From Actinokineospora auranticolor (GTDB lineage: Bacteria; Actinomycetota; Actinomycetes; Mycobacteriales; Pseudonocardiaceae), in contig NZ_PTIX01000019.1 of the NCBI RefSeq assembly GCF_002934265.1, positions 84,084 to 148,083 on the forward strand: a stretch of DNA of 64,000 bases, in the 5' to 3' direction. The position numbers and the translations under genes were made by a program. Numbering within the stretch: position 1 is the first letter of the stretch; each line of letters begins with the position of its first letter. Positions 53,908 to 62,819 of the stretch are shown here, piece after piece. Below the pieces are notes generated by a model. The model searched no databases and had not been told where the DNA came from. It worked only from the letters and a program-made list of their open reading frames with translations.

Positions 53908-54467
53908 CACCACCGGACTCACTCGACCAGGTCATCGCGGCGGCGCTCGACGAACGGGAGTTGGTCTACCGGCACCCGCAGGCCGGTCGGTTCCTGGTGA
54001 CCTTGCCCGGGACGAAGAAGCAGCAGACCAACTGCTGGCTCATCGTGGGCAAGCACGCCTTGTCCGTCGAGGCGTTCGTGTGTCGCAGCCCGGATGAGGC
54101 GCACGAGGAGGTCTACCGGTTCCTGCTGCGGCGCAATGCCCGGCTCTACGGTGTGCACTACACGATCGACCGGTTGGGCGACATCCACCTGGTGGGCCGG
54201 GTCAGCCTCGCCGCGGTGTCCGCCGACGAGCTGGACCGGTTGCTCGGGCAGGTGCTGGAGGCCGCAGACGGCGACTTCAACACCCTGCTGGAGATCGGCT
54301 TCGCCACCGCCATCCGGCGCGAATGGGAGTGGCGCACCTCGCGTGGCGAGTCGTTGGCCAACCTGGCCGCTTTCGCGCACCTGCTGGAGCGCGCGGAGGA
54401 CGCCGACGGCGGTTCCGGTGACCCCGCCGGGCTACGACCCCGTGTCACAGACGACGCCGACTCGTGA
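53904..54467 (+). CDS. YbjN-domain protein (Rv0487-like)
   Basis: A 187-residue YbjN/sensory-transduction-regulator-like domain protein (alpha/beta fold, characteristic [20 protein letters not shown] in pieces and FVCRSPDE). The fold resembles secretion chaperones; the function is unknown. It is translationally coupled to mshA by a GTGA overlap. A DUF4349 lipoprotein gene follows. Confidence 0.87.
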   Translation: MTPPDSLDQVIAAALDERELVYRHPQAGRFLVTLPGTKKQQTNCWLIVGKHALSVEAFVCRSPDEAHEEVYRFLLRRNARLYGVHYTIDRLGDIHLVGRVSLAAVSADELDRLLGQVLEAADGDFNTLLEIGFATAIRREWEWRTSRGESLANLAAFAHLLERAEDADGGSGDPAGLRPRVTDDADS

Positions 54468-54537
54468 CCGTCCGCTCCGCAACGGCCTGACCGCCACGAC
54501 CCGTCTGGAAGGCAAGACGGAGTCGTGAGGTGAGGGG

Positions 54538-55548
54538 ATGGGGATGGGGATGGGTGGATCGGCGGGGTGGCGTACGCGGTTAGCCGGTGCGGTCTTGGCG
54601 GGTGGTGCGCTGGCGGGGATGGCCGCGTGCACGTCAACGGCCTCCTCGGGGGCGTTCACGTCGGGGGAGGCGGCGGTGGCGCCCCAGCCCGCGGACTCGG
54701 CGGCTGGTGGGCGCGGGGATTCCGGTGCGGAGAGCAACTCGAGCAGCGGTGCCGCGGGGGGTGCCAAGGCGCCGCAGGCGGCGCAGCCGACCGAGCCGGA
54801 CCAGCGGCCGCAGGTGCCGCAGCCGGGAGTGGACCGGAAGCTGGTCCGCACGGCCCTGATCGAGATGACCGCGCCGAACGTGCCCGACGCGGCCGCGCAG
54901 GCCCGGGCGGAGGCGGTCGCGGCGGGGGGCTACTCCGGCCAGGAGCAGGTGGACGACCGGCGGGCGACGTTGACCCTCTACGTGCCGTCGGACCAGCTGG
55001 ACAAGGCGCTGCCGCTGATCGAGAAGGCGGGCAAGGTGCGGTCGCGGTCGCAGACCGCGCAGGACGTCACCGAGCAGGTGGTGGACGTCGAGAGCCGGAT
55101 CGCCACCCAGCGGACCAGCCTGTCCCGGGTACGGGCGCTGCTGGACCGGGCGACCGCGATCTCGGAGATCGTCCAGCTGGAGTCCGAGGTCACCCGGCGC
55201 GAGGCCGATCTGGAGTCGCTGCTGAAGCGGCGTGAGGCGCTGGCGGGCAGCGTGGCCATGTCCACGGTGTCGGTGCGGATCGCCGCCGACGGGGCGCCGC
55301 CGGTCGCCTCGCCCAAGGAGGACGACACGCTGCTCGGGGCGTTCGGGGACGGGTGGTCCGCCTTCGTCGACACGGTGGCGGTCATCGTGTTCGGGGTGGC
55401 CCGGGTGCTGCCGTTCGCGTTGGTGGTGGCCGTTCCCGCCTGCCTGGTGTGGCGGTCGCGTCGCAGGCGGCGTGGCGCCGATACCGGTTCCCGGCCGCCG
55501 CTGCCGCCGGTCGTCGCGCCGCCTGCCCCGACGCCATCGGAGGGCTGA
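54538..55548 (+). CDS. DUF4349 lipoprotein
   Basis: A 336-residue envelope protein. The leader ends in a lipobox (LAGMAAC), followed by a Ser/Gly/Ala/Pro-rich linker to about residue 100, a DUF4349 domain (residues about 100-245) with a central coiled coil (VDVESRIATQRTSLSRVRALL), and a C-terminal transmembrane helix with an Arg-rich cytoplasmic end. The function is unknown; two anchors place the domain at the outer membrane face. Three in-frame ATGs (MGMGMGG) follow GAGGTGAGGGG. Confidence 0.82.
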   Translation: MGMGMGGSAGWRTRLAGAVLAGGALAGMAACTSTASSGAFTSGEAAVAPQPADSAAGGRGDSGAESNSSSGAAGGAKAPQAAQPTEPDQRPQVPQPGVDRKLVRTALIEMTAPNVPDAAAQARAEAVAAGGYSGQEQVDDRRATLTLYVPSDQLDKALPLIEKAGKVRSRSQTAQDVTEQVVDVESRIATQRTSLSRVRALLDRATAISEIVQLESEVTRREADLESLLKRREALAGSVAMSTVSVRIAADGAPPVASPKEDDTLLGAFGDGWSAFVDTVAVIVFGVARVLPFALVVAVPACLVWRSRRRRRGADTGSRPPLPPVVAPPAPTPSEG

Positions 55549-56026
55549 GTGCGGGGGTGGGCGGGTCGCCTGCCTGCCTGAGGTGAGTCGCGGGGCGGTT
55601 CGAGCGAGGGGGAGTCGCATTCCCGAACCGCCCCGCGGCTGCCCGCTGGCATCCCGTGGCGGGGGGAGCCCGGGAGCCTTCGCGGGACCGCCGGCTCGGC
55701 AGGGGAGTCGAGCCGCGCGGGACGGCCGCACGGGGTCAGGGAGTGCGTGGGAGCTGACCCGGCGCGGCATAGGTCAACTTGTCAGATGCCGGACACCAGC
55801 ACAAGGCCGCCGGTTACGCCGATCGTGGATGTCGCGGACCGTGGGTAACGTTCCGATGACAAAACATGGCATTGCGGCGACTGTCCGTGTTCGGTCGAGG
55901 CGTTTGGCGGTAGGTCTACACCTGTTTGGGGGTCGTACGTTCGAGGGGTGACCTGGTCGGGACGTCGGTCACCCCGTGCCGGTCCCGGTCCGGTCGGTGT
56001 CGCGCGGGGTCTGGCAGGCTTCCGAC
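55549..56026. other. Non-coding interval upstream of gpmA
   Basis: 478 bp with no gene. It holds a terminator hairpin (55589-55637) and, nearer gpmA, a hairpin GGGGTGACC (55945-55953) pairing GGTCACCCC (55967-55975). CAGGCT at 56015-56020 lies exactly 6 nt before the gpmA ATG. The rest shows nothing recognisable. Confidence 0.6.
55589..55637 (+). terminator. Hairpin after DUF4349 gene
   Basis: A perfect 14-bp stem (arm CGCGGGGCGGTTCG) with a 21-nt loop, 40 nt after the stop. No T-tract. Confidence 0.65.
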
Positions 56027-56773
56027 ATGGCCATCGGAACCCTGGTGCTGCTCCGCCACGGCGAGAGCGTGTGGAACGCGCAAAACCTGTTCACCGGATG
56101 GGTGGACGTCGCCCTGTCCGACAAGGGCGTGGCGGAGGCGAGCCGCGGCGGCGTGCTGCTGCGCGAGGCTGGCATCCTCCCGGACGTCGTGCACACCTCG
56201 CTGCAGCGGCGGGCGATCACCACCGCCAACCTCGCGCTCGACGCCGCGGACCGGCTGTGGATCCCGGTCAAGCGCGACTGGCGGCTCAACGAGCGGCACT
56301 ACGGCGCGCTCCAGGGCAAGAACAAGAAGCAGACCCTGGAGGAGTTCGGCGAGGAGCAGTTCATGCTCTGGCGCCGCTCGTACGACACCCCGCCGCCGCC
56401 CATCGACCCCGACGACGAGTACAGCCAGGCGGGCGACCCGCGCTACGCCCACATCGGTGACGCCGCGCCGCGCACGGAGTGCCTCAAGGACGTCGTGGCC
56501 CGGCTGATCCCGTACTGGGAGGAGGCGATCGTGCCGGATCTGCGGGCGGGGCGGACCGTGCTGGTCGCCGCGCACGGCAACTCGCTGCGCGCGCTGGTCA
56601 AGCACCTCGACGGGATCTCGGACGAGGACATCGCCGGGCTGAACATCCCGACCGGCATCCCGCTGCGTTATGACCTCGACGACGCGCTCAAGCCGACCAA
56701 CCCGGGCGGTCAGTACCTCGACCCCGCCGCGGCGGACGCCGCCATCAGCGCGGTCGCCAACCAGGGGCGCTGA
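56027..56773 (+). CDS. gpmA: 2,3-bisphosphoglycerate-dependent phosphoglycerate mutase
   Basis: This 248-residue glycolytic enzyme interconverts 3- and 2-phosphoglycerate through a phosphohistidine. The N-terminal signature [18 protein letters not shown] holds the catalytic His11; the second His is in [11 protein letters not shown], and [11 protein letters not shown] is the family segment. Length is standard for dPGM. The ATG at 56027 fits the conserved start; CAGGCT is 6 nt upstream, with no ribosome site. In mycobacteria gpm1 also precedes senX3-regX3. Confidence 0.95.
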   Translation: MAIGTLVLLRHGESVWNAQNLFTGWVDVALSDKGVAEASRGGVLLREAGILPDVVHTSLQRRAITTANLALDAADRLWIPVKRDWRLNERHYGALQGKNKKQTLEEFGEEQFMLWRRSYDTPPPPIDPDDEYSQAGDPRYAHIGDAAPRTECLKDVVARLIPYWEEAIVPDLRAGRTVLVAAHGNSLRALVKHLDGISDEDIAGLNIPTGIPLRYDLDDALKPTNPGGQYLDPAAADAAISAVANQGR

Positions 56774-56782
56774 GTCTCCGTC

Positions 56783-56829
56783 GTCACCCCGTCCGGCCGC
56801 GTGTCGTCTGCGTGTCCGGACGGGGTGAC
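56783..56829 (+). terminator. Hairpin terminator after gpmA
   Basis: A perfect 14-bp stem (arm GTCACCCCGTCCGG) with a 19-nt loop starts 9 nt after the stop; the following sequence is A-rich (AAAGAA), not T-rich. Confidence 0.75.
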
Positions 56830-57262
56830 AAAGAACCGTCTGGTGGTCGCGGTGTGGTAGCGCGTCCATCCGGACGTCATCTCGATCCCGGGCGCGCCTG
56901 CGGCGGTGTGGGCTAACGGGACAAAGTGGACACTTGATCGGTCCTTTGTGTTCGATGATCGGACGGCGCGGCGCTGCGGTGGGGGCGATCCGGCGACCGG
57001 GTGACGCTTGCCGGTTGTCCGCGCGGCGCGTGACACAACGCGGAATCATCAATCAGGGTGTGATCCCTCTAACGGTTGGTGGCCGGTGTGGTGACCGGTC
57101 GCGCGGGCGCACTGTGGCGCTTGGTTACCGGCTAGTAGGACACGGACGGGTGAACGAGGACTGGCCAGGTGGGGAACAAGCGCGCACATAGGTGTCGGCA
57201 CGGTCACCAATGCGTCGTCCGGGCTGGTCAAGAGCCCCGGGGCCCTGCTTACGATCCTCGGT
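56830..57262. other. senX3 upstream region with PHO-box-like repeats
   Basis: 433 bp without a gene. GGTGAAC (57149-57155) and GGGGAAC (57171-57177) are spaced 22 bp, two turns of the 11-bp unit used by PhoB/PhoP/RegX3-type boxes when read on the minus strand (GTTCNCC). TACGAT at 57250-57255 is a possible -10 box 7 nt before the GTG of senX3. Confidence 0.4.
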
Positions 57263-58501
57263 GTGGCCGCCCCGGTCTATCTCGCGCTGTCGCTCGGCAC
57301 CCTGCTGATCGGCGGGTTCGTCGGCTTCATCATCGGACGCTCCAGGTCCGGGAAGCCCGGTCGAACCCCCACCGGCCCCACCGTCGCCGAGTTGGTCCAA
57401 CGGATCATCCTCTCCACGCACACCGGTGTCGTCGTGCTCAACCGGTTCGGTGACGTGGTGATCCACAACCCGCGGGCGGAGGAACTCGGCCTGGTCCGCA
57501 ACAACCGCGTCGACGACCGCGCCCGCAAAGCCGCCGAGGTGGTGGTCGAGACCGGCGATCCGGTCGAGGTTGACCTGTCACCGCTGGAGTCGCGCGGTGG
57601 TCGGGCCCCCGAGGCCGTGCTCGGCGAGGTCCGCCCGCTCGGCGACGGCTTCACCGCCGTGGACGCCGACGACCAGTCGGACGCGGTCCGGCTGGAGGCC
57701 ACCCGGCGCGACTTCGTGGCCAACGTCAGCCACGAGCTCAAGACCCCGGTCGGCGCCATGGCGCTGCTCGCCGAGGCGGTGCTCGACGCCGCCGACGACC
57801 CGGTGGAGGTGCGCCGGTTCACCGCCAAGATCCTGCGCGAGGGCAACCGGCTCGGGACGCTGGTCACCGAGCTGATCGCGCTGTCGCGACTGCAGGGCGC
57901 GGAGCGGCTGCCGGAGATGAACACCGTGGACGTCGACGCCGTGGTCCGGGAGGCCATGGGGCGGGCGCAACTGGTCATGGAGTCCACCGGCATCGAGGTG
58001 ACCACCGACGACGACAGCGGTCTGCTCGTCGAGGGCGACCGCACGCTACTGGTCACCGCGCTGTCGAACCTGCTGGAGAACGCGCTGGCCTACTCCCCGC
58101 CGGGGAGCCCCGTGTCGGTCAGCCGCTCGCTCGCCGCGGGCTTCGTCGAGGTCGCGGTGACCGACCGCGGCATCGGCATCGCCGACGAGGAGCAGCAGCG
58201 GGTGTTCGAGCGCTTCTACCGCGTCGACAAGGCGCGGTCGCGCGCCACCGGTGGCACCGGGCTCGGTCTGGCGATCGTCAAGCACGTCGCGGCCAACCAC
58301 GGCGGCGAGGTCCGGCTGTGGAGCAAACCCGGCCTCGGCTCCACCTTCACGCTGCGCATCCCCGCCCATCGCGACGCGGGGCACCGCGATGACGCCGAGG
58401 CGACCACCACGAACGGTGCGGAGCTCACCAGGGTGGGCGGCCGCGCGATCGCTCCGTCGAAATCCGACGGGGCCCCTACCGATCACGGAGGAATGGCATG
58501 A
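57263..58501 (+). CDS. senX3: Sensor histidine kinase SenX3
   Basis: A 412-residue membrane kinase that senses phosphate status with RegX3. Residues about 5-25 form a membrane segment, about 45-135 a PAS-like domain, and the kinase core has the H-box His157 (FVANVSHELKTPVG), N-box NLLENALAY, G1 DRGIGI and G2 GTGLGLAIVKHV. Length matches mycobacterial SenX3 (410). The GTG at 57263 fits; a TACGAT box lies 7 nt upstream. The regX3 ATG overlaps its stop (ATGA). Confidence 0.95.
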   Translation: MAAPVYLALSLGTLLIGGFVGFIIGRSRSGKPGRTPTGPTVAELVQRIILSTHTGVVVLNRFGDVVIHNPRAEELGLVRNNRVDDRARKAAEVVVETGDPVEVDLSPLESRGGRAPEAVLGEVRPLGDGFTAVDADDQSDAVRLEATRRDFVANVSHELKTPVGAMALLAEAVLDAADDPVEVRRFTAKILREGNRLGTLVTELIALSRLQGAERLPEMNTVDVDAVVREAMGRAQLVMESTGIEVTTDDDSGLLVEGDRTLLVTALSNLLENALAYSPPGSPVSVSRSLAAGFVEVAVTDRGIGIADEEQQRVFERFYRVDKARSRATGGTGLGLAIVKHVAANHGGEVRLWSKPGLGSTFTLRIPAHRDAGHRDDAEATTTNGAELTRVGGRAIAPSKSDGAPTDHGGMA

Positions 58502-59187
58502 CGAGAGTGCTGATCGTCGAGGACGAGGAGTCCTTCGCCGACCCGCTTGCCTTCCTGCTGCGCAAGGAGGGCTTCACCGCCGCGGTGGCCGTGACCGGCC
58601 AGCAGGCGCTGGAGGAGTTCGACCGCAACGGTGCCGACATCGTGCTGCTCGACCTGATGCTGCCCGGCATGAGCGGCACCGACGTGTGCAAGGCACTGCG
58701 CCAGCGCTCGGCCGTGCCGGTGATCATGGTGACCGCCCGGGACAGCGAGATCGACAAGGTCGTCGGCCTGGAACTGGGTGCCGACGACTACGTGACCAAG
58801 CCCTACTCCGCGCGCGAGCTGATCGCCCGGGTGCGCGCGGTGCTGCGCCGCGGCGGCGAGACCGGCGGCGACGGCGAGCTGCTGCCGCAGGTGCTCGCGG
58901 CCGGACCGGTCCGGATGGACGTCGAGCGGCACGTGGTCACTGTGGACGGCACCGACATCCCGTTGCCGCTCAAGGAGTTCGACCTGCTGGAGTACCTGCT
59001 GCGCAACGTCGGCCGGGTGCTCACCCGCGGCCAGCTGATCGACCGGGTGTGGGGCGCGGACTACGTCGGCGACACCAAGACCCTCGACGTGCACGTGAAG
59101 CGCCTGCGGTCCAAGATCGAGCCGGACCCGGCCTCACCGCGGCACCTGGTCACGGTGCGTGGCCTCGGTTACAAGTTCGAGTCCTGA
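58498..59187 (+). CDS. regX3: Response regulator RegX3
   Basis: A 229-residue OmpR/PhoB-type regulator. The receiver domain has the acidic pocket VEDEES, phospho-acceptor Asp52 (LLDLMLPG), Thr in VTARD and Lys in YVTKPYSARE; the C-terminal winged helix (residues about 130-229) contains LKEFDLLEYLLRNVGRVLTR and DVHVKRLRSKIEPDP. With SenX3 it controls phosphate-starvation genes. Coupled to senX3 by ATGA. The ppx gene follows after 25 bp. Confidence 0.96.
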   Translation: MTRVLIVEDEESFADPLAFLLRKEGFTAAVAVTGQQALEEFDRNGADIVLLDLMLPGMSGTDVCKALRQRSAVPVIMVTARDSEIDKVVGLELGADDYVTKPYSARELIARVRAVLRRGGETGGDGELLPQVLAAGPVRMDVERHVVTVDGTDIPLPLKEFDLLEYLLRNVGRVLTRGQLIDRVWGADYVGDTKTLDVHVKRLRSKIEPDPASPRHLVTVRGLGYKFES

Positions 59188-59212
59188 CCGTCCACCCCGG
59201 TACGGTTCCCCA

Positions 59213-60166
59213 GTGCGCCTCGGTGTGCTTGACGTCGGTTCCAACACCGTCCACCTGCTAGTGGTGGACGCTCGTCGGGGTGCCCACCCGACGCCCGCGC
59301 GGTCGGAGAAGACCGTGCTGCGCCTGGCCGAGCGGATCACCGCGTCCGGCCAGCTGTCCAAGGTGGGCGCGGATGAGCTCGTCCGGACGGTGGCTGCGGC
59401 CAAGGAGTCCTCGGTCCAACTGGGCTGCGAGGACCTGATGGCCTTCGCCACCTCGGCGGTGCGCGAGGCGGGCAACTCCGCCGCCGTGCTGCGCCGCGTG
59501 GCCAAGGAGACGGGGGTCGAGCTCAAGGTCCTCTCCGGCGAGGACGAGGCCCGCTACACCTTCCTCGCGGCCCGCCGCTGGTACGGGTGGTCGGCGGGCA
59601 ACCTGCTGGTGCTCGACATCGGCGGGGGCTCGCTGGAGATCGCCGCGGGCATCGACGAGGACCCGGCTTTCGCCTGGTCGCTGCCGCTGGGCGCGGGGCG
59701 GCTCACCCGCACCCGGTTCACCAGCGACCCGCCCAGCCGCGACCAGGTCGCCCGCACCGCGGACTGGATCGCGGGCGAGTTGGCGCCGGTGGCGCGGCGG
59801 GTGGCCAAGTACGGGTCGTTCGACCGCGCGGTGGCCACCTCCAAGACCTTCCGCACCCTGGCCAGGCTGACCGGCGCGGCGCCGTCGTCGGACGGTCCGC
59901 GGGTGCGGCGGGTGCTCACCGACACCGGCCTCAGCCAGCTCATCTCCTTCATCTCCCGGATGTCGGCGGCGGACCTGGCGCAGCTGGAGGGGGTCAGCCC
60001 CAGCCGTGCCCATCAACTGGTGGCGGGTGCTCTGGTGGCGCAGGCCACTATGCGAGCGTTGTCACTCTCGGAAGTCGAGATCGGGCCGTGGGCGTTGCGC
60101 GAGGGTGTGATCCTGCGACGGCTGGACCAGACGAATGGTGAGGACCACACTGTCCCCTCGGACTGA
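59213..60166 (+). CDS. ppx: Ppx/GppA-type exopolyphosphatase
   Basis: A 317-residue enzyme of the ASKHA fold that degrades polyphosphate or pppGpp-type substrates. Phosphate-binding loops are LDVGSNTVHLLVVD (residues about 5-18) and LDIGGGSLEIA (about 140-150); LSGEDEARYTF contains the catalytic Glu region. Only the short two-domain form is present, as in mycobacterial Ppx1 (Rv0496), which sits in the same place. The GTG at 59213 has TACGGT exactly 6 nt upstream and no ribosome site, so it may be leaderless. Proximity to senX3-regX3 ties it to phosphate metabolism. Confidence 0.92.
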   Translation: MRLGVLDVGSNTVHLLVVDARRGAHPTPARSEKTVLRLAERITASGQLSKVGADELVRTVAAAKESSVQLGCEDLMAFATSAVREAGNSAAVLRRVAKETGVELKVLSGEDEARYTFLAARRWYGWSAGNLLVLDIGGGSLEIAAGIDEDPAFAWSLPLGAGRLTRTRFTSDPPSRDQVARTADWIAGELAPVARRVAKYGSFDRAVATSKTFRTLARLTGAAPSSDGPRVRRVLTDTGLSQLISFISRMSAADLAQLEGVSPSRAHQLVAGALVAQATMRALSLSEVEIGPWALREGVILRRLDQTNGEDHTVPSD

Positions 60167-60262
60167 CATGATCCGTACGGCCGCGCCCGTCGACGGTAGG
60201 GTGCCGCCAGCGAAGCGTGCCGGCACTGGACGGATCGGCCAGCACGGGGCACGGTGGAGTGG

Positions 60263-61894
60263 ATGAGTCAAGAAGGCGGTTCGGAGCGCACGCAGCGCAC
60301 TGTGGCCGAGTTGCTGGCCAAGTACGGCGGCAACTCGGGCGACAGCGCGCCCCGGCGACGGCGCCGCAAGCCGGACGACGCGTCGGATACCGCGCCGCAG
60401 GCGATCATCGAACGCGTCATGTCGGACAGCGGGAAGATGCTGCCGATCCGCGACGACCAGGAGCCGCAGCCGCGCACGTCACACCGGCAGGGGCGGGCGC
60501 CGCAGCCCTCCCAGCAGTTCCCGGTGCCCCAGCCGTCGCAGCAGTTGCCGCAGCCCCCGCCGCAGCTCCCGGTGCCGCCGGGGCAGCCGCCGCGCCCGCT
60601 CGAGCGCCCGCCGGTCAACGGCAGGCCCGAGCAGGCCCCGCCCGGCCGCGACCAGCGCGGGCCGGTGCGCAACGACGACTTCCGGGACGGTCGTCACCCG
60701 GACGAGCAGCACCGCCCGGACGACTACCGGCCCGAGGGCTTCCGCCCCGGGGCGCCGTCGGGACCTGGGCGCGCGCAGCCCGGGACGGGGCACCCGGGCT
60801 CGGCTCCGGGTGGTCCCGGCCAGGCCGGGCCCGTGGGGCTGGGTCAGCCAGGGCCCGGACGTGGTGTCGACGGGCCGCAGGGCCCGCCGCGCCCGGAGGT
60901 CAGGCCCGGCCCGCAGCCGCGTCGGGAGGCGCCGGAGCAGTTCGGGCACCCCGACCAGCGTCCGCCGGTCGAACACAGCCGTCCGCCCGTCGAGCCGCAG
61001 GCGCCGTCCCGGGGCGAGCAGCCCGGCCCCGGTTCGCAGCGACCGGTCGGCGCGCGGCTGGACGCCCCTGAGCCGCACACCGAGCAGTTCCCGCGCGTGC
61101 CCGCCGACGACCACGGCCCCGACCCGGCCGAGCCGCCCGCCGAGCTGGCCAAGGGGCCGAACCGGGCACCGCTGCTGCCGCGACGGTCGCCGAGCACCGC
61201 GCGCCGCGCCGCGCAGCTCAACCAGCCGACGCAGCAGGCCGCGCCGGTGCCGCAGCCGTCCCAGCAGTTGCCGCAGCCTTCGCAGCAGCTGCCGGTGCCG
61301 CCGCAGCCGTCGCAGCAGCTGCCGGTCCCGCAGCCTTCGCAGCAGTTGCCGCGTCCGGGCGCACCCGTGCCGGGTGAGTTCGCGGGCGACTCGGCGCAGA
61401 CCGCGGTCGACCCGGAGGGTCCGCCCCCGGAGTTCCACGAGGAGTTCGAGGGCTTCGACGACAAGGCGGCCACCCGCTTCACCGAGTACGAGGCCCACGA
61501 CGACTTCCGCGACCGGGGCGACTTCGACGAGTTCGACGACGACCGCCGCGGTGGCGTCGACGTCGACGAGGACGACCGCGAACCGGACGACCGCGCGGAG
61601 GACGAGGAAGACGAGGACGAGGAGCCCCGCTCGGCGGGCCGCGAGTGGCTGATCATGATCGGCCAGCTCGGGCTCGGCGTGGTCGGCGGCGCGGGTGTCT
61701 GGTTGCTGTTCAACTGGCTCTGGCGCGTGCTGCCCGCGGCCGCCCTCATCGGCGCCTTGGTGGTGATCGTCGGCCTGGTCCTGATCGTCCGCAAGGTCCG
61801 CCGCGCGGAGGACCTGCAGACCACGGTCCTCGCGGTCCTGGTCGGGCTGCTGGCCACGGTCTCCCCGGCGGCGTTGCTGCTGCTGGATCATTGA
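60263..61894 (+). CDS. Pro/Gln/acidic-rich membrane protein (Rv0497-like)
   Basis: A 543-residue protein. A conserved-looking start (RTVAELLAKYGG, basic RRRRRKPD) precedes about 300 residues of disordered sequence rich in Pro, Gly, Gln and Arg, including clusters of PQPSQQLPV-type repeats near residues 75-100 and 325-370, then an acidic Asp/Glu region. Two or three transmembrane segments follow at the C-terminus (WLIMIGQLGLGVVGGAGVWLL and onward in parts). The position after ppx matches Rv0497. The function is unknown. ATG 60263 is preferred over GTG 60254 (GGAG upstream). Confidence 0.8.
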   Translation: MSQEGGSERTQRTVAELLAKYGGNSGDSAPRRRRRKPDDASDTAPQAIIERVMSDSGKMLPIRDDQEPQPRTSHRQGRAPQPSQQFPVPQPSQQLPQPPPQLPVPPGQPPRPLERPPVNGRPEQAPPGRDQRGPVRNDDFRDGRHPDEQHRPDDYRPEGFRPGAPSGPGRAQPGTGHPGSAPGGPGQAGPVGLGQPGPGRGVDGPQGPPRPEVRPGPQPRREAPEQFGHPDQRPPVEHSRPPVEPQAPSRGEQPGPGSQRPVGARLDAPEPHTEQFPRVPADDHGPDPAEPPAELAKGPNRAPLLPRRSPSTARRAAQLNQPTQQAAPVPQPSQQLPQPSQQLPVPPQPSQQLPVPQPSQQLPRPGAPVPGEFAGDSAQTAVDPEGPPPEFHEEFEGFDDKAATRFTEYEAHDDFRDRGDFDEFDDDRRGGVDVDEDDREPDDRAEDEEDEDEEPRSAGREWLIMIGQLGLGVVGGAGVWLLFNWLWRVLPAAALIGALVVIVGLVLIVRKVRRAEDLQTTVLAVLVGLLATVSPAALLLLDH

Positions 61895-62688
61895 GCCGGA
61901 TCCGGGTCGGCCTCTCCACGGCGTCGGTCTGGCCCCAAACCGCCTCGGCGGCCTTCACCCTGGCCGGGGAGCTGGGCTACGACGGCGTCGAGGTCATGGT
62001 CTGGGCCGACCCGCTGAGCCAGAACGTCCCGGAACTGCTCCGGCGGTCCCGCCGCGCGGGGGTGCCGGTGCTGGCCGTCCACGCCCCCTGCCTCCTGGTC
62101 ACGCAGCGCATCTGGTCGCCCGACCCGGAGACCCGCCTGCGCCGGGCGGTGGAGGCAGCCCAGGACCTGGACGCGCCCACGGTCGTCGTGCACCCGCCGT
62201 TCCGCTGGCAGCGCAAGTACGCCGACGGCTTCGCGGAGCTGGTGGCCGACCTGGAAGGGGAATCCGGGGTCGCGGTCGCCGTCGAGAACATGTTCCCGGT
62301 TCGCCGCGGTGTGGGAATGCGGTCGGTCGAGGTCACGGCATTTCGACCGTCAATTGACCCGACGGACGTGGGACACCGCAACTACACCCTGGACCTGTCG
62401 CACACCGCCGCCGCCAATATGGACGCGCTGGCCCTGGCCGACCGCATGGGCAAAGGGTTGACGCACGTGCACCTGGCCGACGGGACGGGATTGCCGAAGG
62501 ACGAGCACCTGGTTCCCGGTCGGGGGACGCAGCCGTGCGTGGAGATCTGCCGGCGGTTGGTCGACGGGGGGTTCGAGGGGCAGGTGGTCCTCGAGGTCAG
62601 CACCCGCCGAGCCCGGACGGCCGCGGACCGCGCCAGGGACCTGGCGGAGTCCCTCCAGTTCGCGCGAAAGCACCTCGCGGAATCCTGA
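61891..62688 (+). CDS. TIM-barrel sugar-isomerase-like protein (Rv0498-like)
   Basis: A 265-residue xylose-isomerase/endonuclease-IV-type TIM barrel: GLSTASVWPQTASAAFTLAGELGYDGVEV (in parts), VHAPCLLVTQ, VVVHPPFRWQ, VAVENMFP, LDLSHTAAANMDAL and HVHLADGTG contain the expected His/Glu/Asp metal-site residues. The exact activity is unknown. It starts with TTG inside the upstream stop (TTGA overlap), so it is coupled to the membrane-protein gene. In mycobacteria Rv0498 follows Rv0497 likewise; here an insertion sequence lies 131 bp downstream. Confidence 0.85.
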   Translation: MSRIRVGLSTASVWPQTASAAFTLAGELGYDGVEVMVWADPLSQNVPELLRRSRRAGVPVLAVHAPCLLVTQRIWSPDPETRLRRAVEAAQDLDAPTVVVHPPFRWQRKYADGFAELVADLEGESGVAVAVENMFPVRRGVGMRSVEVTAFRPSIDPTDVGHRNYTLDLSHTAAANMDALALADRMGKGLTHVHLADGTGLPKDEHLVPGRGTQPCVEICRRLVDGGFEGQVVLEVSTRRARTAADRARDLAESLQFARKHLAES

Positions 62689-62819
62689 CCCGCGCCGAGT
62701 TTCTCCCAGCTCGGCTATAGGGGGGAATAGGCTCGACCGGGCCGGCGGGTTTGACAACGGCATGTCCAATTCCGGAGATTGACGCAACGCCCGCGAGGGG
62801 TCCCCCGCTTTGGGGGAAC

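Noticed and set aside
55916..57052. Open minus-strand frame of 378 codons over gpmA
   Set aside because: Antisense to the well-supported phosphoglycerate mutase gene and its terminator.
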